Positions 18,727 to 28,703 are shown, numbered from the stretch's first letter. The stretch is DNA of 53,760 nt from Ileibacterium valens (GCF_001945525.1 NZ_MPJW01000189.1:1-53760), one strand, 5' to 3'. The notes: generated by a model not told the origin, from the letters alone. Translations and numbers: made by a program.

Positions 18727-20229
18727 ATGAAAAAAGTGGATCAAAAAGATCTTCCTTATCGCAAACCGATCGGTCCAAAAACCGGAAATGGTCAGGATGA
18801 TCAAAAGAAAAGGAAAATCATAGCATACAGTGTTCTCGGAATAATTCTGGCTGGAATGATTGCGGCAGGAAGCCTGATTTATTTTAAAGGCTCAGGCAGT
18901 TCCTCCTCAAAAGGGTTGAGTAAGCTGGAACAGATTTATGAACTGATGAAATCGCAATGGTATTATGCGGATACGCTTGAAGATCCTGAAAATGATTTAA
19001 TCGAAGGGGCGATTCTCGGAATGACCATGCAGCCAGAGGATCTGCACACGAATTATTTCAGTCTCGATGAAGCAGAACAATTTTCCAAATCTCTTGCAGG
19101 AAGCAATGCCGGAGTAGGAATTGTGTTCTATGAAGACGCTGATGGAAATGCAGTCGTCAGAGATGTCTTCGTGAATTCAACGGCAGATCAGGCTGGTTTA
19201 AAAGCAGGCGATATCATCGTCAAAATGAATGATCAGACAATCAGCGACCTGAGCTCGGATGAACTGGTCAGCTATATACAGAAAAATGAAGGCCGCCCAA
19301 TAGAGACCGAATTTATCCGAAATGGTGAGACAAATACTGTGAAACTGATTCCAGGGGTTTACGATTCAACTGTTTCCATGCAGCTGCATGATAACTATGG
19401 GTTGGTCACGCTGAGTAGTTTTTCGGAAATGAGCGGTAAGGAATTTGCAGATTCGTTGGGCCGGATCCGTGAAGCCGGACTCAATAATCTGGTTATTGAT
19501 CTGCGGGATAATACAGGAGGATATCTTTCTGCGGCAATGGATATTGCCGGAAGCCTTCTTCCATCAGAAAGTCCGATTTTTGTTGAAAAAGATAAAGAAG
19601 GAAATGAGAAAACATTTAAATCTTCTAAAAACTATACCCAGGTGCCGTTCGAACACATTTATGTTTTACAGAATGGCTCTACCGCCAGCGCTTCTGAAGT
19701 CCTGATTGGAGCTCTGAAAGAAACACTTGGTGAAGATGTAGTAACTACAATCGGTCAGAAAACATATGGCAAGGGAACTGAACAGGTTTCCATTCCATTT
19801 GAAGATGGAACATCTTTGAAATATACAATTGCAGAATGGACGACTCCAAATGGGGTATCCATCAACAAAACCGGATTTACTCCAGACATTGAAACTCCTG
19901 TTCATGCAGTGGCCTCCACTCGCTATCAGGATATGGCCGATGATGAAAGCATTGAACCGGATACTGTAGCTCCTAATGCGGCCGCAGTCCAGGTTTATCT
20001 CTCTTATCTCAGTTATCCTGCTAACCGTGATGATACGTATTTTTCCGTTGAATCTTCTGAGGCACTTAAATCCTTCCAGACAGATCATGGATTGGATGCC
20101 AATGGTGTTGTTGATAAAAATACATTTGATCGTCTTCGCGAAGAAGTGATTTTAAAATACAACCAAAACTTAACCAGCGAAGATGAAACGATGCAAAAAG
20201 CCATTGAGCTGATTGATAGCAATGACTGA
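18727..20229 (+). CDS. C-terminal processing peptidase (S41) with PDZ and peptidoglycan-binding domains
   Basis: A membrane-anchored serine protease of the CtpA/CtpB family. It has one TM anchor (about residues 25-45 from this start), a PDZ domain (about 120-200, GIVFYEDADG to GLKAGDIIVKM), and an S41 protease core with the catalytic serine in NGSTASASE and the lysine in KTYGKGTEQ. A C-terminal peptidoglycan-binding repeat ends LDANGVVDKNTFDRL. The frame opens at ATG 18700, but AAAAGGGG lies within that stretch and serves ATG 18727. It follows ftsX2 by about 140 bases. CtpB-type proteases near ftsEX and murein hydrolases suggest processing of wall enzymes. Confidence 0.93.
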   Translation: MKKVDQKDLPYRKPIGPKTGNGQDDQKKRKIIAYSVLGIILAGMIAAGSLIYFKGSGSSSSKGLSKLEQIYELMKSQWYYADTLEDPENDLIEGAILGMTMQPEDLHTNYFSLDEAEQFSKSLAGSNAGVGIVFYEDADGNAVVRDVFVNSTADQAGLKAGDIIVKMNDQTISDLSSDELVSYIQKNEGRPIETEFIRNGETNTVKLIPGVYDSTVSMQLHDNYGLVTLSSFSEMSGKEFADSLGRIREAGLNNLVIDLRDNTGGYLSAAMDIAGSLLPSESPIFVEKDKEGNEKTFKSSKNYTQVPFEHIYVLQNGSTASASEVLIGALKETLGEDVVTTIGQKTYGKGTEQVSIPFEDGTSLKYTIAEWTTPNGVSINKTGFTPDIETPVHAVASTRYQDMADDESIEPDTVAPNAAAVQVYLSYLSYPANRDDTYFSVESSEALKSFQTDHGLDANGVVDKNTFDRLREEVILKYNQNLTSEDETMQKAIELIDSND

Positions 20230-20304
20230 TCTTCCTTGTCAGAAACTGTTCTCGGATCGAAATTTTAAAAGACTAAGGAAACGAGAGTAAGAAAACGCAA
20301 AAAA

Positions 20305-20344
20305 ACGGTCAGCTGATTCCATATGATCTGCTGTCCGATTTTTT
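20305..20344 (+). terminator. terminator after ctp
   Basis: An imperfect hairpin (CGG-CAGC-GAT paired with ATC-GCTG-CCG) with a T6 run, about 75 bases after the ctp stop. Confidence 0.65.
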
Positions 20345-20492
20345 GTGTTCGATTTGATCATTCAGGCCTCAGTGTTCGTAACAGTCATCATAACGCCTGT
20401 CTTTACAATACCTGTCAGTCCCTGTTTGGTTATTATCGCTCAGTTAAACAACTCAGCTGTAGCAACCCATATGATTGGAGCGAGCTTGAGAA

Positions 20493-21560
20493 TCAGACTT
20501 CTGCTTCTTCAAAGGCATCAATCTCCATCTTGAGTCTTTCGACCATCTGATCGACGGGCAGTTTCTCAATAATTTTTCCCCGTTTGATTAACAGACCTTC
20601 ATCATGTCCGCCGGCGATGGCGATATCTGCATGCTTGGCTTCGCCAGGACCATTGACCGCACAGCCCATAATCGCCACAGTGACGTTCTTGTTGACGGTC
20701 TGAAGATAGTCTTCAATGGCATCCACAACAGGTTTCATCTCCCATGCCGTTCTTCCGCATGTCGGACAGGCAATGAGGTTTGGAACATGATCAGCCAGCT
20801 GACAGTCCTTTAAAAGTTCCTTAACGACTGGAAGCTCAAGTTCCGGAGAGCCGTTGACAGAAATTCGAATGGTATCCCCAATGCCATCCAGAAGCAGGGG
20901 CCCTAATGCTAAAGTCGATTTAATGGCTGAAGTCATTGCGGTACCAGCTTCAGTAACCCCAAGGTGAAGAGGGTATGGAAAGATTTCAGATGCCAGACGA
21001 TATGTCTCCAGACATAAAAGAGGATCGCTTGACTTAAAGGAAAGCACAATATCATGAAAATCCAGGTCTTCAAGAATATCGACATGTCTTTTAGCGGATT
21101 CAATCATCCCTTGTGCCGTCGGTTTGCCGTATTTTTCATGAATGTCCTTTTCAAGAGAACCAGAGTTGATTCCAATTCGAATTGGGATTCCTTTTTCCTT
21201 GCAGGCTTGAACGACTTTTTCGACATTTTCTCTCGAACCGATATTTCCCGGATTCAATCGAATTTTATCAGCTCCAGCTTCGATGGCAGCCAGTGCTAAT
21301 TTGTAATCAAAATGAATATCTGCAGAAAGCGGAATATGGATTTGCTTTACAATGTCAGCAATGGCATGAGCATCTTCCTGATCCAGAACAGAAACGCGAA
21401 TCAGTTCACAGCCTTTCTTTTCGAGTTTCAGAATCTGATCCACCACTTCATCCACGTGGCTGGTGCGAATATTGCACATTGATTGAATGACGACATGATC
21501 TGATCCACCAATTTGAACATTACCCGCCATGACCGGACGGGTCTGAGTGCGTTTTGGCAT
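20493..21560 (-). CDS. ispG: 4-hydroxy-3-methylbut-2-en-1-yl diphosphate synthase (IspG/GcpE)
   Basis: The penultimate step of the MEP isoprenoid pathway: it reduces methylerythritol cyclodiphosphate to HMBPP with a [4Fe-4S] cluster. It has an N-terminal TIM barrel (ADIHFDYKLALAAIEAGADKIRLNPGNIG) and a C-terminal ferredoxin-reductase-like domain with cluster cysteines in IACPTCGRT and IMGCAVNGPGE. At 355 residues it is the short bacterial form. The start ATG is at 21560 on the minus strand, with GAAAGGAA upstream. Divergent from uvrB. Confidence 0.96.
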   Translation of the reverse strand: MPKRTQTRPVMAGNVQIGGSDHVVIQSMCNIRTSHVDEVVDQILKLEKKGCELIRVSVLDQEDAHAIADIVKQIHIPLSADIHFDYKLALAAIEAGADKIRLNPGNIGSRENVEKVVQACKEKGIPIRIGINSGSLEKDIHEKYGKPTAQGMIESAKRHVDILEDLDFHDIVLSFKSSDPLLCLETYRLASEIFPYPLHLGVTEAGTAMTSAIKSTLALGPLLLDGIGDTIRISVNGSPELELPVVKELLKDCQLADHVPNLIACPTCGRTAWEMKPVVDAIEDYLQTVNKNVTVAIMGCAVNGPGEAKHADIAIAGGHDEGLLIKRGKIIEKLPVDQMVERLKMEIDAFEEAEV

Positions 21561-21581
21561 AGTACAGAGGTTCCTTTCGTT

Positions 21582-21605
21582 GGCTCTGCTTTACTTGACA
21601 GAGCC
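21582..21605. promoter_or_regulatory. hairpin in the ispG-uvrB divergent region
   Basis: A perfect 7-bp stem GGCTCTG/CAGAGCC with a 10-base loop, 22 bases upstream of the ispG start, so it is probably in the ispG 5' untranslated region. Its function is not known. Confidence 0.35.
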
Positions 21606-21756
21606 TTTAAAATAGTAAGGGCCAAAGAATCTGGCCTTTTCGTTTATAGTTATTTTATCAGCTTTTCGAGTGCATACTGAAATGGGATCGAAGGTCATAG
21701 GCGAGCCTTGAATCTATTTTGTTTGATTTACAAAAATTTTGAAAGGAGCTGGGAAA

Positions 21757-23721
21757 ATGGAAAAATTTGAACTGGTTTCTCAATATACACCCAATGGTGA
21801 CCAGCCGGAAGCCATTAAGGAACTTGTTGAAGGAATAAAAGAAGGAAAAAAACATCAGGTTTTGCTTGGCGCAACCGGTACAGGAAAAACATTTACGATC
21901 TCCAACGTAATCGCTCAGGTCAATAAACCAACCCTGGTGTTTGCCCATAACAAGACGCTGGCCAGCCAGCTTTATTCAGAGCTGAAAGAGTTCTTTCCAA
22001 ATAATCATGTTGAATATTTTGTTTCTTATTTCGATTATTATCAACCGGAAGCTTATATGCCAAAAACAGATACCTATATCGATAAAACGACGAAAACCAA
22101 TGAAGAACTCGATATGCTGAGAATGGCTGCGACCAATGCGGTTCTTCATCATCCGGATACGATCATTGTCGCTTCGGTCGCTTGTATCTATGGTGCTTCC
22201 AACCCGGAACAGTATGAAGATATGATCGATACGCTTCGAGTCGGAGATGTCATCGACCGCAATGATCTGATGTACAAACTCATTAACCAGCAATACAAAC
22301 GCAATGATTTTGAGACAGCGAAAGGAACATTCCGGGTAAGAGGAGATGTCATTGAAATTTCTCCGGGATGGACAGACCGGTTTTTGATCCGGATTGAGAT
22401 GTTTGGCGATGAAATCGAGAGAATCAGCGAAGTGGATCCTCTGACCGGAAAACTGATTCAGGCTTACTCTCTTTACAATATTTATCCAGCCAGTGGATAT
22501 GCCACAAGCATGGATATAATCCGCAGAGCTGCTATGAGCATTGAAGAAGAACTCGAAGAGCGTCTGGATTATTACGAACAGGAAGGAAAACCGCTTGAAA
22601 AGGAGCGGCTTGAACAAAGATGCCGCTACGATATCGAAGCCTTACGGGAATTTGGAGTCTGTCCCGGCATCGAAAACTACTCGCGCCATATTGACGGCCG
22701 GAAACCTGGAGAAACTCCCTATACACTTTTTGATTATTTCCCTGATGACTATTTGATGGTAATCGATGAATCCCACGTCTCTCTTCCACAGATTCGGGGG
22801 ATGTTTAATGGGGACCGGGCCAGAAAGCAGACTCTGGTTGATTATGGGTTCAGACTTCCTTCAGCTCTTGATAACCGCCCCTTAACATTCAGTGAATTTG
22901 AAAATAAGGCGCCGCAAAATATCTATGTCTCTGCTACCCCCGGCGATTATGAACTGGAAAAGACAGATAACCATGTCGTTGAACAGATTATTCGCCCTAC
23001 AGGTCTGCTTGATCCGGTCGTCGAAGTCCGTCCTACTGAAGGACAGATCGATGACCTTGTGGATGAAATCAAAAGCCGTATCGCCAAAAATGAACGAACT
23101 CTGATTACGACGCTGACTGTTCGAATGGCAGAAGATCTGACCGAATACCTGAAAAATCTCGATATTAAGGTCGCCTGGCTTCATCATGAAGTAAAAACCA
23201 TTGAACGAACAGAAATCATCAATGATCTGCGCAGAGGAAAATATGACGTTCTTGTTGGAATTAACCTGTTAAGAGAAGGCCTCGATATTCCGGAGGTTTC
23301 ATTAATCACGATCCTGGATGCGGATAAGGAAGGATTTTTGCGATCCAAACGGTCGCTGATTCAGATCATCGGCCGGGCTGCCCGTAATGCGGATGGAAAG
23401 GTCATCATGTATGGAGACTCAATCACTGAGTCGATGAAATATGCCATCGATGAAACCGCTAGACGCCGTAAGATTCAGATGGAATATAATGAAAAACATG
23501 GCATTGTACCAAAGACAATCATTAAACCGGTTCGTGAAGTCGTTCGAAGCAAAGAAACAAAAGAAATGGCAGATAAGTATCTCAAACGCCGTAAATTAGG
23601 CAAGAAAGATATGACGAAATTCATCCAGAATCTTGAAATTGAAATGAAGGAAGCCGCTAAAAATCTTGAATTTGAACGCGCTGCCGAACTTCGCGATATG
23701 ATCGCTGAATTAAGAGGATAG
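21757..23721 (+). CDS. uvrB: UvrABC excision nuclease subunit B
   Basis: The damage-verification helicase of nucleotide excision repair. It has Walker [13 protein letters not shown] near residue 40, the beta-hairpin region [12 protein letters not shown] near 95, VIDESH motif, helicase motifs V/VI ([18 protein letters not shown]), and the C-terminal UVR motif (about 615-654) that contacts UvrC. The frame opens at TTG 21739, but GAAAGGAG lies between it and ATG 21757, which gives the normal 654 residues. Transcribed divergently from ispG; no uvrA follows. Confidence 0.97.
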   Translation: MEKFELVSQYTPNGDQPEAIKELVEGIKEGKKHQVLLGATGTGKTFTISNVIAQVNKPTLVFAHNKTLASQLYSELKEFFPNNHVEYFVSYFDYYQPEAYMPKTDTYIDKTTKTNEELDMLRMAATNAVLHHPDTIIVASVACIYGASNPEQYEDMIDTLRVGDVIDRNDLMYKLINQQYKRNDFETAKGTFRVRGDVIEISPGWTDRFLIRIEMFGDEIERISEVDPLTGKLIQAYSLYNIYPASGYATSMDIIRRAAMSIEEELEERLDYYEQEGKPLEKERLEQRCRYDIEALREFGVCPGIENYSRHIDGRKPGETPYTLFDYFPDDYLMVIDESHVSLPQIRGMFNGDRARKQTLVDYGFRLPSALDNRPLTFSEFENKAPQNIYVSATPGDYELEKTDNHVVEQIIRPTGLLDPVVEVRPTEGQIDDLVDEIKSRIAKNERTLITTLTVRMAEDLTEYLKNLDIKVAWLHHEVKTIERTEIINDLRRGKYDVLVGINLLREGLDIPEVSLITILDADKEGFLRSKRSLIQIIGRAARNADGKVIMYGDSITESMKYAIDETARRRKIQMEYNEKHGIVPKTIIKPVREVVRSKETKEMADKYLKRRKLGKKDMTKFIQNLEIEMKEAAKNLEFERAAELRDMIAELRG

Positions 23722-23913
23722 TCAGCAACCGAAAACTGTGATGATTTCACTTCCATGAATAATAATCAGGTTTTAATTATCAATGTTTCGATTCTTCTTT
23801 TCTGCACTGCACTTAAGCTTCAGAAATCAGCTGTTGGGATTGCCCACTCTGAATCAAAACAAAACTGAAAACTGATCTAAAAATTCAATTGCAACTGAAT
23901 TATGAACGAACAA

Positions 23914-23947
23914 AAGGGCTGCCAGACGATGGCAGCCCTTAAACTTT
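23914..23947. terminator. bidirectional terminator after uvrB
   Basis: A perfect 11-bp stem AAGGGCTGCCA/TGGCAGCCCTT with a 5-base loop, flanked by A and T runs. It serves uvrB (plus) and the small gene at 23972 (minus). Confidence 0.8.
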
Positions 23948-23971
23948 TTAAGGAAGTGAACCAGAGCTAAG

Positions 23972-24073
23972 CTACTGATTCATGGTCATCATTAAAGCGA
24001 CCAGGGCAATGATTCCAATTGCTGCCCACAAAAGCCACTTACCATAAGGAGGTTTCTTATTTGGATTATCCAT
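23972..24073 (-). CDS. 33-residue single-span membrane protein
   Basis: A very short gene: MDNPNKKPPYGKW, followed by a hydrophobic stretch (LLWAAIGIIALVALMMTM) and a short polar end. The layout is a basic N-terminus, one membrane span and almost no tail, as in many small Firmicute membrane proteins of unknown function. AGGAAGG lies upstream on the minus strand. Possible starts are ATG 24073, GTG 24079 (best spacing) or ATG 24085 (too close to the site). A strong terminator follows the stop at 25-58 bases. It lies about 100 bases downstream of ung on the same strand, so it may be co-transcribed with it. Confidence 0.6.
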   Translation of the reverse strand: MDNPNKKPPYGKWLLWAAIGIIALVALMMTMNQ

Positions 24074-24171
24074 ATTCACATTCATCCTTCCTGCATTGCG
24101 GCTGTTGGCAATGCCATATCTGACTATATTGTAATTGGTTTTAGAAAATGGCTCTTCTTTGAGGCTTCCTG

Positions 24172-24846
24172 TTAGTTTGCAAGATTGCTTTTAGCCCAAT
24201 CAATGGGTGATTCTCCTTTGGATTCAAGAAACTCATTCGCTTTTTTAAACTGACCCGAGTTGAAAAAACCGCGATTGGCAGACAGTGGAGAAGGATGAAC
24301 ACTTTCAAGAATCAGATGATTTGGATTGTTCAGAAATCGTTTGGCTTTCCTGGCCTGTGCACCCCACAACATAAAAACGATGGGCTGATTCTGTTCATTG
24401 AGAACCCGGAGAATATCATCGGTGAAATTTTGCCAGCCAAGATTGGAGTGAGACATTGGCTTGCCCTGTTCGACTGTCAAAATGGAATTTAAAAGCAGAA
24501 CCCCCTGACTGGCCCAGTCACTTAGATCACCGCTGCGTTGCACAGGTGTCTGATATTCGTTAAAGATCTCCTGATAAATGTTTCGCAAAGAAGGAGGGAT
24601 TTTTTCATTAGCGGGAACGCTGAAGGAAAATCCCTGGGCCTGATTTGGCCCATGATAGGGATCCTGACCTAAAATAACGACTCGAACTTTATCAAGAGGA
24701 GTCATTTCCAAAGCACGAAAGATGTTTTCCTTAGCGGGATAAATAATCCGTTCTTTGTAGGCTTGATCCAGATAAGGCCGCAAGGTATCAAAGGTCCCTT
24801 TGGCTTCTTCCTGCTCAATCAATTGTTCCCAGTTTTGAATACTCAT
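24172..24846 (-). CDS. ung: uracil-DNA glycosylase (family 1)
   Basis: Removes uracil from DNA in base-excision repair. The catalytic water-activating loop GQDPYHGPNQAQGFSF, the uracil-recognition segment LLLNSILTVEQG, and the DNA-intercalation loop HPSPLSANRGF are all present. 224 residues is normal. The start ATG 24846 has AGGAAGG upstream on the minus strand. Confidence 0.97.
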   Translation of the reverse strand: MSIQNWEQLIEQEEAKGTFDTLRPYLDQAYKERIIYPAKENIFRALEMTPLDKVRVVILGQDPYHGPNQAQGFSFSVPANEKIPPSLRNIYQEIFNEYQTPVQRSGDLSDWASQGVLLLNSILTVEQGKPMSHSNLGWQNFTDDILRVLNEQNQPIVFMLWGAQARKAKRFLNNPNHLILESVHPSPLSANRGFFNSGQFKKANEFLESKGESPIDWAKSNLAN

Positions 24847-24901
24847 CGGTTATCCTTCCTTTCCTGATCAGATACTCAGCAGATCATTGCGATAAGTCAG
24901 G

Positions 24902-24929
24902 TTCATGATACCAGCCAAACCGCTATAAT
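24902..24929 (+). promoter_or_regulatory. folC promoter giving a probable leaderless mRNA
   Basis: A consensus -10 TATAAT (24924-24929) with a weak -35 TTCATG (24902-24907, spacing 16). A start point 7-8 bases downstream falls at 24936-24937, on the A of the ATG at 24937. No ribosome site precedes the gene. Confidence 0.55.
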
Positions 24930-24936
24930 GAATACT

Positions 24937-26154
24937 ATGAATAAACAAACTGAAAAAATCAGACAGGCCAATGAACATATAGCCTGGATGGAAAATAAAA
25001 AAGGCAGAAATCATCCATTGAGCACTTTTCGGGAATGGATGAAAAAGGCGGGTTTATCTCAGAGATCAGAGGACTGGAATCCGATCTGTATTCACGTCGC
25101 CGGAACCAATGGAAAAGGATCTCTTTGCCGTTGGTTAAGTGATCTTATTATGAAAAAAGGAAAAAGGGTTGGGGTGTTTACCAGTCCTCATCTGATCAGC
25201 CATACCGAACGCATTCAGATCGATCAAAGTCCGATTGATCTGCTCGGTTGGGATCAGATCTTTAATGAATCGAAAGACTTCTTTGAAAAAAATGAACTGA
25301 CCATGTTTGAAATGGATCTGTGGATGTCTCTGGTGTATTTCAGCCAGACAAAACCGGATGTCATAATAATGGAAACGGGGCTGGGCGGGCAAAGGGATGC
25401 AACCACCGCACTTGATTATGATCTGTGTCTGATTACAAACATTGGACTTGATCATATGACATATCTTGGAAATACCATCGAAGAAATTGCCCAGGCAAAA
25501 GCCGGGATCCTGATTGAGAATACGCCAGCAGGGTTAGGCCGTATGGACGCTTCGGCAAAAAAAGTCATCCAGAAACAGGCAAAAATAAAAAAAGTTCCTC
25601 TTTTTGAAGTGACAGATGAACAAGTCAGACAGTTTTTTAGCAAGCATCCACAATTAGATCGAATTTTTAGGGAAAGAATGCTTCCTGATTATCAGAAGGA
25701 AAATTTTATTCTGGCACTGGAAGCTATGAAGCAGCTTGGCTATGGGTATGATGATCCTGAACTTCAGGATCTGGCATCTCGTTTTTTCTGGCCAGGACGA
25801 TTTACCATTTTAAAAAACGATCCTCTGATTGCAGCCGATGGCGCTCATAATCCCCATGGAATCAGAGCCTTATGCGAATCTTTGAAGCCTGGAGAATTCG
25901 ATCAGGTGTATTTTTCGGTTCTGGCAGATAAACAGGCGATAACAATGATCGAACTTTTAAAGAAGAAGGTTCCATCCATTATTCTGGTGGATTTTGATAC
26001 TCCCCGAATCGCTGATCTGATTGATCTATCCACACAGTGTTCTCTTCCAGTCTGTTCTTATGAGACCATGTTAGAAAACCTGAAGAAAACAGATCAGAAT
26101 ACGTTAATTTGCGGCTCTCTCTATTTCGTAGGGGATCTGCTCAGAGATTTTTAA
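24937..26154 (+). CDS. folC: folylpolyglutamate synthase / dihydrofolate synthase
   Basis: A Mur-ligase-like ATP-dependent enzyme that adds glutamate to folates. It has the P-loop VAGTNGKGSLCRWL near residue 50, METGLGGQRDATT, ITNIGLDHMTYLG, and the C-terminal substrate-domain motif ADGAHNPHGI. 405 residues fits the family. An ATG at 24928 also opens the frame, but it overlaps the -10 box TATAAT, so it cannot be on the main transcript; ATG 24937 coincides with the expected transcription start. Another folate gene (folT-like) is at 28149 on the other strand. Confidence 0.94.
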   Translation: MNKQTEKIRQANEHIAWMENKKGRNHPLSTFREWMKKAGLSQRSEDWNPICIHVAGTNGKGSLCRWLSDLIMKKGKRVGVFTSPHLISHTERIQIDQSPIDLLGWDQIFNESKDFFEKNELTMFEMDLWMSLVYFSQTKPDVIIMETGLGGQRDATTALDYDLCLITNIGLDHMTYLGNTIEEIAQAKAGILIENTPAGLGRMDASAKKVIQKQAKIKKVPLFEVTDEQVRQFFSKHPQLDRIFRERMLPDYQKENFILALEAMKQLGYGYDDPELQDLASRFFWPGRFTILKNDPLIAADGAHNPHGIRALCESLKPGEFDQVYFSVLADKQAITMIELLKKKVPSIILVDFDTPRIADLIDLSTQCSLPVCSYETMLENLKKTDQNTLICGSLYFVGDLLRDF

Positions 26155-26160
26155 GCCTGA

Positions 26161-26194
26161 AACAGAGTCCAGTTTCGTTTGGATTCTGTTTTTT
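26161..26194 (+). terminator. terminator after folC
   Basis: Stem AACAGAGTCCA/TGGATTCTGTT (one wobble pair) followed by TTTT, 7 bases after the folC stop. Confidence 0.8.
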
Positions 26195-26412
26195 GTTTAT
26201 TTTTTTATTTTTGCGTGCTTTTTTCATCATATTGAGTTTTTTGTTGATAAAAATAATTCGAATTGCGTATATAAAACGGAAAAATATTGGAAAAACTCGT
26301 TTTAGGTGCATTTTCAGAGTTTTTAAAATGGGACATGGTTGGTGTCACAATCACCGATATCCTTTATCTGCAAGAGGAGCTACCCAGAGCTCAGAGAGAA
26401 AGGAAAAAAATT

Positions 26413-27801
26413 ATGGAACCCAACAGAAAACCAGATTTACCAATGACCCCATCGTCTATTCAGGAACAAAAACCTGTACTTCCTGAACCGAAAGAAGCTG
26501 CAAAAGACTATCCGGTTCATCATGATCAGGATGACCAAAAAGAAAAAATGATGAATATTCAGTGCAGTGAAAAACTCAAAAGTGAAAAAGAGCAAGAAGT
26601 AAATATTCAATCAGAACAGGATAATCTCCAAACAAACGAAGATGACAAACATGATGCAACAGAAAGAATAGAAAGCAAGGATACAGCAGAACCTGCAGAA
26701 CCAGTGATCGATCACGATTCAGCAAATTCAGTTCAGGAAAATACGATCCGCGCAATCGATGAGAATATCAATGATGCATCAAACCAGGCAATAAACAGCA
26801 CCAGTCCATTCAAAGAAAACAACGGGAATTCTCTTGCGGAGAATGATGAATCAATGAAAAACGAATCGATTGAAAAACAGAAAGCGCCAGACTATTCTGG
26901 CGGAATGGATTTTAATGCCCAGGATTCTCAGAAATCTGAGGCTGCTGAAAAAATTTCTGCTTTTAAAACAGATTCTTATAAGGATCATCAGAAAAAGGCA
27001 TCAAAAATCTTTTCACATCTGGCAAATGGAAAGCTTTGTGCCGGGGCTATGGCAGCTGCAGCCATTCTGGGAATATTTGCGGTATCATCGAGTGCTGAGT
27101 CTTTTGAAAAATCATAGAAGATTGATGAACTGGATTCTCAGATTGCCCTGTTAAGCCAGGAAAATGCTGATAAAACAAAGCAGATTCAGTCCCTTGAAGA
27201 ACAGATCGACGAACTCCAGAACGGTCCATCAAGAAAACTCGAAATCATCCAGGCCAAATTCAATGAAAAGGACTGGGAAGGAACTCTTGCCGAAGCAAAG
27301 GCTCTTCATGAGGATTATCCAGGAACCGAAGCCGATGTTAAAGGACAGGAACTGATGCAGAAAGCACAGTCTGAAATTGAAAAAGCCAAAGAAGCCAAAC
27401 GAAAGGAAGAAGAGCGCAAAAAGCAGGAAGAAGCGAAACGAAAGGAAGAAGAAGCCAGAAAAAAAGCAGAAGAGGAAGCCCGCGGATATGAAACTGGTAT
27501 TACTTATGACGCTCTTGCGCGGTATCCAGATGACAATTTTGGTCAGAAGGTTAAATTCAGCGGTGAAGTGATTCAGGTTATGAATGAAGGCGATTCGGTA
27601 ACCATTCGTCTGGCGGTGGATCAGAATTATGACACGGTTCTGTTAGCAACATTTAACAAGGACGCAATGACTAAAGGAAATATTCTAGAAGATGACATAA
27701 TCACCATCTATGGAACAAGCATGGGAGATTATACTTATGAATCGACTTTCGGTCAGATGATTACTGTTCCATTGATCAGCGTCGCAAAAATTGATCAGTA
27801 A
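26413..27801 (+). pseudogene. membrane/coiled-coil protein with OB-like C-terminus, split by one in-frame TAG
   Basis: One continuous reading frame from ATG 26413 (AGAAAGGA upstream) to the stop at 27799-27801, broken only by TAG at 27115-27117. The first part is acidic and low-complexity (about 205 residues) and ends in a TM segment (AGAMAAAAILGIFAV). The TAG comes 10 codons after it. The following 79 codons contain no stop and encode a coiled coil (LDSQIALLSQENADK, IQSLEEQIDEL). They lead into a Lys/Glu-rich helix and a compact domain of about 95 residues (YDALARYPDDNFGQKVKFSGEV onward) that resembles OB-fold domains of Firmicute surface or zinc-ribbon proteins. Without the TAG it would be a 462-residue bitopic protein. 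It could be a nonsense mutation, a sequencing error, or readthrough. ATG 27355 could restart, giving a soluble 148-residue product. Confidence 0.8.
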
Positions 27802-28000
27802 CAAAAGACGATCTCTAAAATACTGTTCAGCCATCCAATAAAGCAGTACAGAATAGCCGGTCAAATATGAAGTAAAAAACAATAAAACAATAGAACAATA
27901 TTAAAAATTCCTGAATTAACTAGAGACAGTAATGAATAAACGATAAGAAATAAATAATCACAAACAGACCAATAGACAACAGGGAACAAACAATAAGAAA

Positions 28001-28042
28001 AGGCGGTCAATCTAATAAATTGAGATTGACCGCCTGATTTTT
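28001..28042. terminator. terminator after the interrupted gene
   Basis: A perfect 13-bp stem AGGCGGTCAATCT/AGATTGACCGCCT with a 9-base loop, then GATTTTT. The rest of 27802-28148 shows no gene; it is A-rich spacer. Confidence 0.85.
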
Positions 28043-28148
28043 GTATCTGATCTTTCGATTCATTACATCCGGCATGAACTCATTCAACCTGTAATCGATC
28101 CGATTCAGCATTGATCATACGACCTGTTTCTAATCAATGGACAAAATT

Positions 28149-28703
28149 CTAATTCAGCCAGCGAATTCTTTTCTTTAGCCGGATGCACTCGCGAATGACA
28201 AAGTAAAGCATAGCGGTTTCGATTGGAAACAGGATCAGGTTTTTAACCAGACGTTCACTCATCAAAACCCAGAATGGAGTGCCATAAAGCATGGAAAGAA
28301 GAATCGGATTAATGACAATGTTGCATAGAATAGTCGACATTCCCTTGGCTAAGGCGACGCGTTTGAGACTGATCTTTTGCATGCCATAAAAGCACACCGA
28401 ATAAATGACGGCATTCAGGATGGCAGTAAGCGCAAATAATGGCATGTAGGGTCCAACCGGATGGGCAAGATAGCCAAGCAGGTCGACCAGAAAAGCGGCA
28501 AGAACATTTGGCCACAGACCAAAAAAGTAACAGCTTGCAGCCACGCCAAGAAAGGTAAACGAGATTCTCAGAGTTTCAGTCAGATTGATGCTTAAAGATC
28601 CTAAAAGGACATCTAAGGCCATGAAAAGCGCGACGCCGACAAGCACTCTTGTGTGCTGCAGACTTTCACTTTTCCAGATCAGCAGATTCGTGTTTTTTTG
28701 CAT
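28149..28703 (-). CDS. folT: ECF transporter S component, folate type (FolT-like)
   Basis: The substrate-binding membrane subunit of an energy-coupling-factor importer. It has six hydrophobic segments in 184 residues. The block SINLTETLRISFTFLG near the first helices, GYLAHPVGPYMPLFALTAILNAVIYS in the middle, and the C-terminal ERLVKNLILFPIETAML resemble FolT proteins. The frame extends upstream to 28841, but GGAAAGGAGGG sits 11 bases before ATG 28703 on the minus strand, so this start is chosen. The ECF energising subunits are not in the window. Substrate is inferred from motif similarity. Confidence 0.85.
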   Translation of the reverse strand: MQKNTNLLIWKSESLQHTRVLVGVALFMALDVLLGSLSINLTETLRISFTFLGVAASCYFFGLWPNVLAAFLVDLLGYLAHPVGPYMPLFALTAILNAVIYSVCFYGMQKISLKRVALAKGMSTILCNIVINPILLSMLYGTPFWVLMSERLVKNLILFPIETAMLYFVIRECIRLKKRIRWLN

